Assembly: GCA_938044775.1 (NCBI GenBank)
Contig: CALIOE010000038.1
Coordinates: forward strand, 1-64,000
Direction: 5' to 3'
Length of the DNA stretch: 64,000 nucleotides
Origin: an uncultured Rhizobiaceae group bacterium
GTDB lineage: Bacteria; Pseudomonadota; Alphaproteobacteria; Rhizobiales; Rhizobiaceae
Shown: one piece after another, positions 36,563 to 44,986 of the stretch
How the letters are laid out: the number at the start of each line of letters is the position of its first letter
Position numbering within the stretch: position 1 is the stretch's first letter
The notes under the pieces: generated by a model
The model's input: only the letters and a program-made list of their open reading frames with translations
What the model was told of the DNA's origin: nothing
Databases searched by the model: none
Position numbers and translations under genes: made by a program

Positions 36563-37933
36563 TTAAATCGCAGCGCGAATTGTCTTCTCAATTTCGCTTC
36601 CCGCCGCCAAAAGGCGGTCGTCGTCGCCTCTGGTGGTGCTGACGAGAAGGCTTGTAGGCAGGCCGGCAAGACCGGTTCCATTGGGAATCGCCAAGCCGGG
36701 AAGATTGAGGAAATTGCCAAGTGCCGTATTGCGCAATGTCCTCAGGTTGGTGCGATGAAAGGCTTCAATGTCAGCCTCCAGCGGTGCAATTTCGGGTGCC
36801 ACATGAGGCGATGTCGGCATCAGCAAAAACGCCCCGTTCAGGGCTTTTTCGATCGCCTGCATACAGTCTTCACGCTGCTTGCGAAGCAATTGAAGACTGG
36901 AGGCAGAGATTGATTTACCGATCATGATACGGTCCACCACTCGCTGGTCGATCCTCAATACGGCTTCGCTTTCGACCAGGTCCTTGTGTACGACATAGGC
37001 TTCGGCGGCAGTGATCGTACCGAGTTCTGCGGCGAGCGTCGCAGCACGATCCAGCTCGGATGACCTGCCACGGATAATCCTGGCACCAGCCAGTTCAAGC
37101 GCGGTGATGCTTGCCTCGAAATTTTCAGAAACCGCACTTTCAAGATCTTCAACAACCACGTTTTGCGGCACGAAAAACGTCAGGGAAGATATTTCTTGCA
37201 CTCCGGGATCGGTGATTTCTACTCCGCGCATAACCGCATCAAGTGCTGCGCAGTCTGCCACACTGCGTCCAATCGGGCCCACGGTATCGAGCGTCGGCGA
37301 AAGTGCGAAGACGCCTTCTTTGTCAATGCGATTTTCCGAGGACTTGTAGCCAACCAGACCATTGAAGGCAGCAGGTATGCGAACCGAACCGCCTGTGTCG
37401 GTTCCGATTGCACAGGGACACAGCCCCGAAGCAACGGCGACCGCAGAACCCGACGATGACCCGCCCGGCGCTCGCCGGTTTTCTGTATCGTTTGGATTAA
37501 CAGGCGTCCCAAAATGCGGATTGAGTCCAAGCCCTGAATAGGCGAATTCGGTCAGGTTGAGTTTGCCAAGACTTACCATGCCCGCTGCCGCAGCATTTTT
37601 TACAATTGGCGCGTCGCGCTCCGCCGGAGGTGATGTTCGATAAAGGTCAGAGCCGGCCGTTGTCGGTTCTCCTTCCATGTCGATCAGGTCTTTCCAGCCT
37701 ATCGGCACGCCATCCAGCGGTGAAAGAGGATTGCCGGCTCTCAACCGGTCCTCAGCGGCTCTGGCTTCGCGCAGCGCCCGCTTTTTTGTGACGTTGAGGA
37801 AGATCGGCGATGGCTGTTTCTCGATCAGACCAAGGAGGTGTTCAGTCACCTCAACAGCGCCTACCTCACCACGCGTCATCACCTGTCCAATCGACAGTGC
37901 CGGCCTATTCACAATCTCGGTCAGAGCGGTCAT
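36563..37933 (-). CDS. Amidase (amidase signature family)
   Basis: About 456 residues with the amidase-signature Ser-cisSer-Lys triad: Lys81 in VPIGWKDLIDMEG, the GGSSSGSA loop at 157-164 and Ser183 in DTGGSVRIP. Family resemblance is to GatA and small-molecule amidases, and the substrate is not readable. In context it may hydrolyse an open-chain amide formed by, or feeding, the ring-opening enzymes. I chose the ATG at 37933 because it overlaps the stop of the upstream ABC ATPase by four bases. Confidence 0.92.
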   Translation of the reverse strand: MTALTEIVNRPALSIGQVMTRGEVGAVEVTEHLLGLIEKQPSPIFLNVTKKRALREARAAEDRLRAGNPLSPLDGVPIGWKDLIDMEGEPTTAGSDLYRTSPPAERDAPIVKNAAAAGMVSLGKLNLTEFAYSGLGLNPHFGTPVNPNDTENRRAPGGSSSGSAVAVASGLCPCAIGTDTGGSVRIPAAFNGLVGYKSSENRIDKEGVFALSPTLDTVGPIGRSVADCAALDAVMRGVEITDPGVQEISSLTFFVPQNVVVEDLESAVSENFEASITALELAGARIIRGRSSELDRAATLAAELGTITAAEAYVVHKDLVESEAVLRIDQRVVDRIMIGKSISASSLQLLRKQREDCMQAIEKALNGAFLLMPTSPHVAPEIAPLEADIEAFHRTNLRTLRNTALGNFLNLPGLAIPNGTGLAGLPTSLLVSTTRGDDDRLLAAGSEIEKTIRAAI

Positions 37934-39036
37934 TGCCCGTCGTCCAACACAATTGTCGTTCGGTTCTTGGGCCATTGAAGCGCCACGGTCCCGCCCACAC
38001 CGACATCTGCAGATGATATTTTTTCGCGCGGCGTCTCAAGCCGAATGTCCAGTTGATCATCCAGCCGAACAACGATGTGAAAAGCGTGTCCGACCGCATC
38101 CATCGAAACGACGGTGCCGGTAATCGACTGAACGTTCTTATTCTTAGAAGTCGATTTTGTTGGGAGCACTTCGACATATTCAGAGGGGGCGACGACGAGC
38201 GCCGATGCATTGGCAGTCATCGCAGTCATATCGAACGACGGAACCCCTGCGAGGTCACCAAAACGGGTTTTGACCACCGCCTGCTTGGCGTCGGCCTGGA
38301 TGATGGTTCCGTCAATGATCTTGTTACGACCAATGAAACGGGCAACGAAAGGAGTCTTCGGTCTCGTGTACAGTTCAAACGGCGGTGAAATCTGCTCCAC
38401 TTTGCCGGAGTTCATAACAACGACCCGATCGCCCATGCCAAGAGCTTCGGACTGTGCATGAGTCACAAACACAAAAGTGATGTTGAGGTCTCGCTGCAGG
38501 ATCTTGAGCTCTTCCTGGATGGCCTTGCGCAAATTAGCGTCCAGCGCCCCGAGCGGCTCATCAAGCAGAAGTATGTCGGGCTCAGTGACCAGTCCGCGTG
38601 CGAGGGCGACCCTTTGGCGCTGGCCTCCAGACAATGAAGCTTCTTTTGCATGTGCAACATCACCAAGTTCAAACTTGTCGATGATTGCGTCGGTCCGGCG
38701 CCTGATCTCCTGCTCACCAAGTCCGCGAACCCCCAGTCCGAACTCGATGTTTCTGCGAACATCCATGTGCGGAAATATGGCGTAGTTTTGAAATATTGTG
38801 GCCGTGGGGCGTTGCTCGGCCTGAACGTGTGTGAAGTCCTGTCCGCGGATAAACAGTTCGCCTGAGGTGATCGTTTCCAATCCTGCGATCATCCGCAAGG
38901 TCGTTGTCTTGCCACAACCCGAAGGCCCGACAAAGGAAATGAACTCTCCCTTTTCGACCTGAAGGTCAAAGCTTTCGACGGCCTCAGTGCCACCGGGATA
39001 GACCTTACGAAGGCGCACAAGTTCCAGATCAAGCAA
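37930..39036 (-). CDS. ABC transporter ATP-binding protein (PotA-like, copy 1)
   Basis: A 368-residue ATPase of the spermidine/putrescine-iron import type. Walker A GPSGCGKTTTLR, signature LSGGQRQRVALARGL, Walker B DILLLDEPLGALDANLR and the switch histidine region are intact, followed by a C-terminal TOBE-like region. The start is a TTG at 39036, with GGAG 13 bases upstream; no better in-frame start is near. A second ATPase (43649-44752) belongs to the same operon, so the importer may use a heterodimer. Between this gene and the binding-protein gene lies a stem-loop. Confidence 0.93.
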   Translation of the reverse strand: MLDLELVRLRKVYPGGTEAVESFDLQVEKGEFISFVGPSGCGKTTTLRMIAGLETITSGELFIRGQDFTHVQAEQRPTATIFQNYAIFPHMDVRRNIEFGLGVRGLGEQEIRRRTDAIIDKFELGDVAHAKEASLSGGQRQRVALARGLVTEPDILLLDEPLGALDANLRKAIQEELKILQRDLNITFVFVTHAQSEALGMGDRVVVMNSGKVEQISPPFELYTRPKTPFVARFIGRNKIIDGTIIQADAKQAVVKTRFGDLAGVPSFDMTAMTANASALVVAPSEYVEVLPTKSTSKNKNVQSITGTVVSMDAVGHAFHIVVRLDDQLDIRLETPREKISSADVGVGGTVALQWPKNRTTIVLDDGQ

Positions 39037-39071
39037 TGAACATTGCTCCGATTGCTAATTATGGAGAAGTG

Positions 39072-39095
39072 GGTGAGGCCCTTCCGGGCCTCACC
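39072..39095 (-). terminator. Intergenic stem-loop after the binding-protein gene
   Basis: A perfect ten-base-pair hairpin (GGTGAGGCCC-TTCC-GGGCCTCACC read on plus) lies 15 bases after the stop of the solute-binding protein gene and before the ABC ATPase. There is no U-tract. Such hairpins often let the binding protein mRNA accumulate over distal genes by blocking 3' decay or causing partial termination. Confidence 0.65.
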
Positions 39096-39109
39096 GGATT
39101 ATACGACCG

Positions 39110-40321
39110 TCAGGCGCTGAGGAACTCGTCCCAACGCATGATCAGATGGTCATACTCATCAGGCCATTGGTGCCAGTATTTAATCTTGGAGGCCCGCTCC
39201 GCCAGGCTTCCGCCATCACGCAGATCACCTTCCTTAATGCCGCGTTCTTCGGCACCAACCCAAGGCTTGCCTTCGTACCAGAAAGCATATTTGTCGGCGT
39301 CCATGGCATCTTTGACGTTCGTCGTCGGGGAATAATATCCCTGCTCCGATACGGCGATGGCCGGTGGCCCGGACAACCAATAATCAGCGTAAGCTTTCAC
39401 AGCAGCGGCGTTCTGAGTTCCGGTGATCTGTGAGATGCCAATTGACCACGCCCGATAGCCTTCTTTAGGCACGGCATAGCTGCACTGCACGCCCTGCGCC
39501 TTGACGGCCATGACCGCGGGTTGCCACGCATCAGCGAGGATCATCTCGCCAGATGCCAGCAAGTTGACCAGTTCACCGAAGTCGCCCCAGAGTGCCCGGA
39601 ACTGGCCGGCCTTCTTCTTGGCGATAAGGAACTTAGCCGCTTCATCGATCTGTTCGACATTTGGGTTGCCGGGATTAGGAACTTCCAGCAATCCAAGCGA
39701 ATTCATGGCAAGTATCGCTTGTCCAAAGGCGATGAGCGGATCAACATTAAGACCCGTTTTTCCTTTGAATTTATCATCGAACAATGATGTCCAGGTATTG
39801 GCTTCTTCAGCGCTCACGAGATCGGGGCGATAGCCGATCGAGTCAAAGTTGTAGACAGTCGGCACCATCCACAGTGAGGACTTTGCATCGTCGGCCCAGA
39901 TCTGACCCGAGATTTGCGCCTTCGGTTCCAGTGCGGAATTCGTTTCCGAAAAGATCGGGCGAATATTGGCCCAGTTCGACAGGTCCGCAGTCGGTATGGG
40001 CTCGATTTTTTTGGTTGCAATCACCGCCGGCAGCCGTTCGCCGATGGTTTCCCAGCAATCATAAGCATTGGAACCGGAAAGAAGCTCCGTCTGCGTGTCC
40101 GGAAAGATCGCCGCTTTTCCGGAAACACTGCCAACGCCAGATTTGGCCTTGAATTCGTTCAAGATGCGTTCCTGCACGGTAACGGAGAGCCCGACGGTTC
40201 TGAGTTGCTGATCGCCAAGACTTTGCGCCCATAGCATGTCAGGACGCATAAAGGCGGCTGATCCGGCGAGAGCGCCCGCCCCTGCCATAAATCGGCGTCG
40301 GTTGGTGTAAGGATGTCTCAT
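39110..40321 (-). CDS. Extracellular solute-binding protein with Tat signal
   Basis: A 403-residue periplasmic binding protein. The N-terminus has a twin-arginine motif (NRRRFMAGAGALAGSAAF) followed by a cleavage site near MLWAQS. The mature part resembles PotD/spermidine-type proteins. It shares distinct segments with the signal-less protein at 46028-47239 (AFWYEGKP, a DGGSLAER segment against EGGSYGER, and a closing RRWE-ALSG type end), so the two are paralogues. It feeds the permeases at 41871-43652. Tat export suggests folding before secretion. Confidence 0.92.
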   Translation of the reverse strand: MRHPYTNRRRFMAGAGALAGSAAFMRPDMLWAQSLGDQQLRTVGLSVTVQERILNEFKAKSGVGSVSGKAAIFPDTQTELLSGSNAYDCWETIGERLPAVIATKKIEPIPTADLSNWANIRPIFSETNSALEPKAQISGQIWADDAKSSLWMVPTVYNFDSIGYRPDLVSAEEANTWTSLFDDKFKGKTGLNVDPLIAFGQAILAMNSLGLLEVPNPGNPNVEQIDEAAKFLIAKKKAGQFRALWGDFGELVNLLASGEMILADAWQPAVMAVKAQGVQCSYAVPKEGYRAWSIGISQITGTQNAAAVKAYADYWLSGPPAIAVSEQGYYSPTTNVKDAMDADKYAFWYEGKPWVGAEERGIKEGDLRDGGSLAERASKIKYWHQWPDEYDHLIMRWDEFLSA

Positions 40322-40361
40322 GATAATCTCCCTGCGTTGGTTTTATTGAACGGCGCGCGCG

Positions 40362-41114
40362 CTAGTAGCGGCCCACCAGCAATCCCCCATCCACGGTCAC
40401 AACTTGCCCGGTCATGTACCGGGCTGTGTCCGAGGCGAGAAATACGATTACGTCGGCGATGTCTTCGGGCTCGCCGACCCGGCCCATGGGTATAAATTCC
40501 GCGGCCTTTTCCAGTCCCTCCGGTCCCAATGAGTGTTCTTTTGAAAGTGCCTGAGCAGTTCGGATGTATCCCGGCGCAACGCCGTTTACGCGAACGCCGC
40601 TTGGAGCAAGCTCCACCGCGAGGCCTCTCACGAGACCCACCACGCCGGACTTCGCTGCTGAATAATGCACGTGTTCATCCCAGCCATAGGCGACGCCCAT
40701 GATTGAGGAGAGGCAGACAATGGATCCGCTACCGGCCTTGCGCATCATCGGCGCTGCGGCACGAACGAGCCGGAACATCCCCTTCAGATCAACCTCGAAG
40801 GTGTGATCCCATTTCTCATCGGTGAGATCATCGAGCGGCACCTTGTGCGCGATTCCGGCGTTGCAGATCAGCGTGTCCAGTACGCCGTACTCCGCCTCGA
40901 CGGTGGCTACAACTTCATCTGCCCGTTCGGTAGACTTCACATCAAGAGCGTGAAAAACGGCCTCGCCGCCGTTGGAGCGAATATCCTCGACAACCTTTGC
41001 ACCGTCATCCTCCAGCACATCCGTCACGACAACCCGGTGTCCTGTTCTGGCGAAGGCATGAGCCGTTGCCCGTCCAATTCCGATCCCGGCTCCGGTGATC
41101 AATACTGTTTTCAT
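40362..41114 (-). CDS. SDR family oxidoreductase (copy 1)
   Basis: A 250-residue short-chain dehydrogenase. The Rossmann motif VLITGAGIGIGRATAHAFA binds NAD(P); NAGI and the catalytic YSAAK (with Ser in SIMGVAYGW region) are present; the end VVTVDGGLLVGRY is typical. The substrate is unknown. It is co-transcribed with a second SDR 13 bases upstream and the binding-protein gene downstream, so it probably oxidises an alcohol or reduces a ketone of the imported compound. Confidence 0.93.
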   Translation of the reverse strand: MKTVLITGAGIGIGRATAHAFARTGHRVVVTDVLEDDGAKVVEDIRSNGGEAVFHALDVKSTERADEVVATVEAEYGVLDTLICNAGIAHKVPLDDLTDEKWDHTFEVDLKGMFRLVRAAAPMMRKAGSGSIVCLSSIMGVAYGWDEHVHYSAAKSGVVGLVRGLAVELAPSGVRVNGVAPGYIRTAQALSKEHSLGPEGLEKAAEFIPMGRVGEPEDIADVIVFLASDTARYMTGQVVTVDGGLLVGRY

Positions 41115-41127
41115 GCTTTTTCTCCCA

Positions 41128-41874
41128 TCAGATCATCACGTCGCCAGAATTGGGATTCAGCGTTTGGCCGACATAAAGTCGGGCGTCTTCCGAGGCGAGA
41201 AACGCGACCGTCGCGGCGACGTCTTCCGGTTCGCCAAAATGCCCAAGTGGCAGTTCCTTGGATTTGGCTTCGCGCCATTCCGGCGAGAGAGTCATCACAA
41301 GCTCAGTATTGATCGGTCCGGGAGCAACGGCGTTTACTCTGACGCCTCGGTTACTGACCTCCAGCGCGAGCGACTTGGTAAGCCCGATGATCCCGGCCTT
41401 GGCGGCACTGTAATGGGCCAGTTCGACGCCGCCCTTTTGGCCAAGTTGGGAAGCAATGTTCACAATGACGCCACCGCCCGCATCCAGCATGGCTCCCAGT
41501 GCGCGACGGCAGCCATTGAAGCATCCCCGCAGATGAACCGCGATCATGCGATCCCAATCGGCCATGGTCATGTTTTCAAGACGCACCTGCTGAACAATAC
41601 CGGCATTGTTGACCACAAGCGTACAGCTGCCCCACGACTTTTCACAGGTTTCAAAAGCCCGGTTGATATCAGACGGCCGGGTAACATCACCCGTAGAAGC
41701 AAGCGCCGTTCCGCCTGCTGTCTTGATCGCATCCACCGTCGTTTCAGCTGAATCGTGATCGATATCGTTGACGACAACACTGGCGCCCTCTTCGGCAAGA
41801 CGCATTGCGATTGACCGGCCGATTCCCGACCCGGCCCCGGTGACAACCGCACGATGATGCGCAAGCCTGGTCAC
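41128..41874 (-). CDS. SDR family oxidoreductase (copy 2)
   Basis: A 248-residue short-chain dehydrogenase with cofactor motif AVVTGAGSGIGRSIAMRL, NNAGIVQQ, catalytic SerTyr-Lys region (NIASQLGQKGGVELAHYSAAKAG without the full motif quoted) and the C-terminal VGQTLNPNSGDVMI. A Gly-rich DGG motif is replaced by NSGD at the end. It overlaps the upstream permease gene by four bases. It is distinct from the SDR next to it, so the two may act in sequence. Confidence 0.92.
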   Translation of the reverse strand: MTRLAHHRAVVTGAGSGIGRSIAMRLAEEGASVVVNDIDHDSAETTVDAIKTAGGTALASTGDVTRPSDINRAFETCEKSWGSCTLVVNNAGIVQQVRLENMTMADWDRMIAVHLRGCFNGCRRALGAMLDAGGGVIVNIASQLGQKGGVELAHYSAAKAGIIGLTKSLALEVSNRGVRVNAVAPGPINTELVMTLSPEWREAKSKELPLGHFGEPEDVAATVAFLASEDARLYVGQTLNPNSGDVMI

Positions 41875-42728
41875 GCGATTTCCTCCTGAATTCCAGAGCT
41901 GCGCGCCTGTGAACGCCGAACGCTCATCGCCATCAGGATCGCGTAGACCGTAAGCAATGCCAGCGAAAACAGCGTGGTCAGAACGCCAAACGCAAACAGA
42001 TTGGGGTGAATCTCGACCGAAAAGGTGCCGTAGATGGCAATCGGCATTGTCACATCGCCCGCTGCTGTGAACAGCGTGCGCGGAAATTCGTCATAGCTCA
42101 GCGTAAAAGCAAAAAGCATGGCCGACAAAACGCCCGGAAAGATCATCGGGAATGTGACTTTTCTGAAAGTGCGGGCGGGCGAAACACCAAGGGTCCAGGA
42201 TGCTTCTTCAACTGAAGAATCAAACCGGTTGAAGATCGCAAGCATCACCAGGAAAGCAAATGGAAAGGTGTAAACCACATGAAGAACGAAGGTAGTGCCC
42301 CACCAGGTGCGAGCGATGCCGAGCTGGTCAGAAACCAGAGCCATCCCCAAACCCAGCAAGATCCCCGGCACCATCATGCCAAGCACTACGAGGTAAAATA
42401 CAAAGCCTGATCCTTTGAACTGGGTGCGGAAGGCTTGCGCCGTCATTGTGCCCAGAACGGTCGAAACGATCATTGTTGCAAATGCCAGGGTCAGAGACCG
42501 AAACAACGCTTCTCCCACCGGCAAAGGTGCCACGCGTGAAGGTGGAGCAAACCCCATCACGTGTTTGTACCAGAAGGTCGACCACTCAATTATCGGGAAT
42601 TGAGGTCCACCCTCCGGCCCCTGCTGGAAACTGATGATCCCCATTACCAGAAATGGACCATACAAAAAGACGATGAACAGAGCTGTGTAGAACCCCAATA
42701 TCCATTTGAGAGAGGTAAGCTGATGCAT
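41871..42728 (-). CDS. ABC transporter permease (PotC-like)
   Basis: A 285-residue permease with about six transmembrane helices and the EAA loop EEASWTLGVSPARTFRKVTFP. Family: spermidine/putrescine-type BPD_transp_1. It pairs with the permease just upstream (42738-43652), the two ATPases and the Tat-secreted binding protein. The start lies nine bases after the stop of the PotB-like gene. Confidence 0.93.
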   Translation of the reverse strand: MHQLTSLKWILGFYTALFIVFLYGPFLVMGIISFQQGPEGGPQFPIIEWSTFWYKHVMGFAPPSRVAPLPVGEALFRSLTLAFATMIVSTVLGTMTAQAFRTQFKGSGFVFYLVVLGMMVPGILLGLGMALVSDQLGIARTWWGTTFVLHVVYTFPFAFLVMLAIFNRFDSSVEEASWTLGVSPARTFRKVTFPMIFPGVLSAMLFAFTLSYDEFPRTLFTAAGDVTMPIAIYGTFSVEIHPNLFAFGVLTTLFSLALLTVYAILMAMSVRRSQARSSGIQEEIA

Positions 42729-42737
42729 CGCGCCGCC

Positions 42738-43652
42738 TCACAATTCCCGCCGCAGGTTAACGACCCGCAGCAGTCCCGTGATTACAATTGCCATCACGAC
42801 GGTCAAAACGACGCCAATAACAGCAGCAAACGCCCACTTCAGGGATCCGACCTGAGTGAGAATGATGTTGCCGAGCAGGTTAACCTTCCTGCCCGACAGC
42901 GCCGACGCAGTTGCAAATTCTCCCAAGACCATGACGGACACAAAGATGGCACCGACGACCACTCCGGGCATGCTGAGCGGGAGAATAATCTTTCGAAAAA
43001 TCGTCCAGGCAGATGCTCCAAGGTCGCGCGCCGCCTCGATCAGGCTTTCGTCAATGCGCGCCAGCATAAATGCGATCGGCCCGACCATGAACACGACGTA
43101 AATCTGGACCATGCCGATGACGACAGAGAGTTCTGTGAACAAAAGCACTTCGATCGGTTGAGAAGTGATGCCGAACTTCTGGAGAAGAATATTTATGGCG
43201 CCTTCCTTGCCCAGCATCGGGCGCCAGGCGAGAACCCTTATGAGGAAGGATGTCCAGAACGGTACGACGCAGGTAACCAGAAGGACAGTTTGCGTGTTTT
43301 TGTTTCGCACAAACTGGCCGATAAAGAGCGCTGTCGGATAACCGATCACCAGCGTCAGCGCGAGGACCGTCAGCCAGATCCGCAACGTTCGGATCAGGGC
43401 ACCAAAATAAGTATCAGACGAAAAAAAGGCGACCCACGACTTGATTGTCAGGTCCGGTGAAACGGCAAATGTCGACTGGGTCCAGAAGCTGACATAGACC
43501 ATCATCAGCAAGGGCAAAACGAGAAACACCAGCATCCAGAAAACACCGGGAGCCAGCAGCAAATAGTGACGCTTGCCGCGCAGAAGACCATGCTGGTTGC
43601 CGCGCGTCGCAGAATTGATCGGTGCTTGTTCGGTAATGGCGGTATTGCTCAT
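42738..43652 (-). CDS. ABC transporter permease (PotB-like)
   Basis: A 304-residue permease with about six transmembrane helices and the EAA loop EAARDLGASAWTIFRKIILP. It precedes the PotC-like permease. The start overlaps the stop of the upstream ATPase by four bases (ATGA), so the ABC genes are translated as a set. Confidence 0.93.
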   Translation of the reverse strand: MSNTAITEQAPINSATRGNQHGLLRGKRHYLLLAPGVFWMLVFLVLPLLMMVYVSFWTQSTFAVSPDLTIKSWVAFFSSDTYFGALIRTLRIWLTVLALTLVIGYPTALFIGQFVRNKNTQTVLLVTCVVPFWTSFLIRVLAWRPMLGKEGAINILLQKFGITSQPIEVLLFTELSVVIGMVQIYVVFMVGPIAFMLARIDESLIEAARDLGASAWTIFRKIILPLSMPGVVVGAIFVSVMVLGEFATASALSGRKVNLLGNIILTQVGSLKWAFAAVIGVVLTVVMAIVITGLLRVVNLRREL

Positions 43653-44752
43653 GCGGCAATTCCCCGCGATGTACCCGCTATCAGATCACCCGCAGCATCA
43701 AAAGCCAGCACTTCGGCTACAGGCCAGGCCAGCATACGTCGCTCCCCGAGGCTGAAGTCCAGCGGGTCTGACCGGCTCAAATGTTGCTCTACTTCAAGTA
43801 TGTCGCCATGATCGTCGCGGAAGAAGTAGACCATCCGGCTGCCCACAAACTCACTGGCAATAAATGCCGCTTCAATCGAGCCATCGCTCGCATCGGCTTT
43901 GCCGCCCGCTTCCAGTATGCTGAGAGATCCAAACCGCACGGCATAGTACCGGGCATCCAGGATACCGGGAGGCAGTGGCAGCGGATGTCCTATATGGTAA
44001 AACACACCCTCGCGCGTATCGCCCGCCATCACATTGTAGGCGTTCAGTGATCGCGCAACCTGAACCGAGGCCGGCAGATCATAGATCTGATCCGGCGATC
44101 CGATTTGCAACGACCGGCCGTTGTCAAGGACGACCATCCGGTCGCCCATCGCCATGGCTTCTGCTTCGTTGCCCGTTGCATGAACGAATGTGACACCCAG
44201 CGCCTCGCGAATTCGACGCAACTCCACAGTCATGCGTTCGCGCAAATTGGCGTCCAACGCACCCAACGGTTCGTCAAGCAGGCAAATCTTGGGTTCCGCA
44301 ACAAGGGTGCGGGCCAATGACACCCGTTGCTTCTGGCCGCCGGATATCTGACCAACCATCCGCCCGCCCAGGTCGTCGAGCCCGACAAGGTGGAGCATAT
44401 CCAGAGTCCGGCGCCTGACTTCGTTTTCATCGCGCAGGGGATCAGTCTGTCTGTTGCGCAAGCCAAAAGCGACATTTTCGAAGATCGTCAGGTGAGGAAA
44501 CAATGCGTATTTTTGCTGGACGAAACCCAGCCCTCGCACATGAGGCAGCTGGTCGCCGATGTCCAGGCCATCGAGAAAAACGGTGCCTGATTCGGGCCAT
44601 TCAAGGCCTGCGATCACCCTCAGCAACGTCGACTTTCCCGAGCCGGACGGTCCAAGAATTGTCAGGTATTCGTCATTCTCAACGGTCAGCGATACGTCTT
44701 TTACAACGCTCACGCCATCATAGGACTTCGTGAGGCTCACCAACTCCATCAT
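43649..44752 (-). CDS. ABC transporter ATP-binding protein (PotA-like, copy 2)
   Basis: About 367 residues. Walker A GPSGSGKSTLLR, signature ISGGQKQRVSLARTL, Walker B KICLLDEPLGALDANLRER and a following AEAMAMGDRMVVLDNG segment are intact. It is the first gene of the long minus-strand operon. ATG at 44752 or the adjacent ATG at 44749 (MELVSL) is the start; the frame to 44824 runs into the divergent promoter and was not used. It is a paralogue of, but clearly different from, the ATPase at 37930-39036. Confidence 0.93.
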   Translation of the reverse strand: MMELVSLTKSYDGVSVVKDVSLTVENDEYLTILGPSGSGKSTLLRVIAGLEWPESGTVFLDGLDIGDQLPHVRGLGFVQQKYALFPHLTIFENVAFGLRNRQTDPLRDENEVRRRTLDMLHLVGLDDLGGRMVGQISGGQKQRVSLARTLVAEPKICLLDEPLGALDANLRERMTVELRRIREALGVTFVHATGNEAEAMAMGDRMVVLDNGRSLQIGSPDQIYDLPASVQVARSLNAYNVMAGDTREGVFYHIGHPLPLPPGILDARYYAVRFGSLSILEAGGKADASDGSIEAAFIASEFVGSRMVYFFRDDHGDILEVEQHLSRSDPLDFSLGERRMLAWPVAEVLAFDAAGDLIAGTSRGIAA

Positions 44753-44986
44753 GAGCGAAACGCGATGTCTTTTTGCTGAAGAGGTAAACAAAACATTAAC
44801 AAAGTCTGTGACCTTCGTACACACAAGTCAATCACTAATCGCCCAACAGTTCAGATTGCTCAAATTTTCTGCGAAATTTTTCGCCTTTCTGCCTGGTTGA
44901 GAAACAATTCCACCATTTTTTGTGCACAAAGATCGTTTTTTGAAGCCATTTACAGCTCAGCCCTGAAACGGTACTCCCTGAAGACT
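44753..44986. promoter_or_regulatory. Divergent promoter region with two palindromes (operon 1 / GntR)
   Basis: This 234-base stretch separates the ABC operon from the GntR gene. It holds GCGAAA-TT-TTTCGC at 44871-44884 and the perfect palindrome TTTGTGCACAAA at 44919-44930. Both are plausible operators for the adjacent GntR protein, whose family binds short inverted repeats. The region is AT-rich compared with the flanking genes. No riboswitch-like structure was recognised. Confidence 0.55.

Noticed and set aside
42561-43460. 299-codon plus-strand ORF opposite the permease genes
   Set aside because: Shadow of two well-defined permeases; the sequence is unlike a folded protein.
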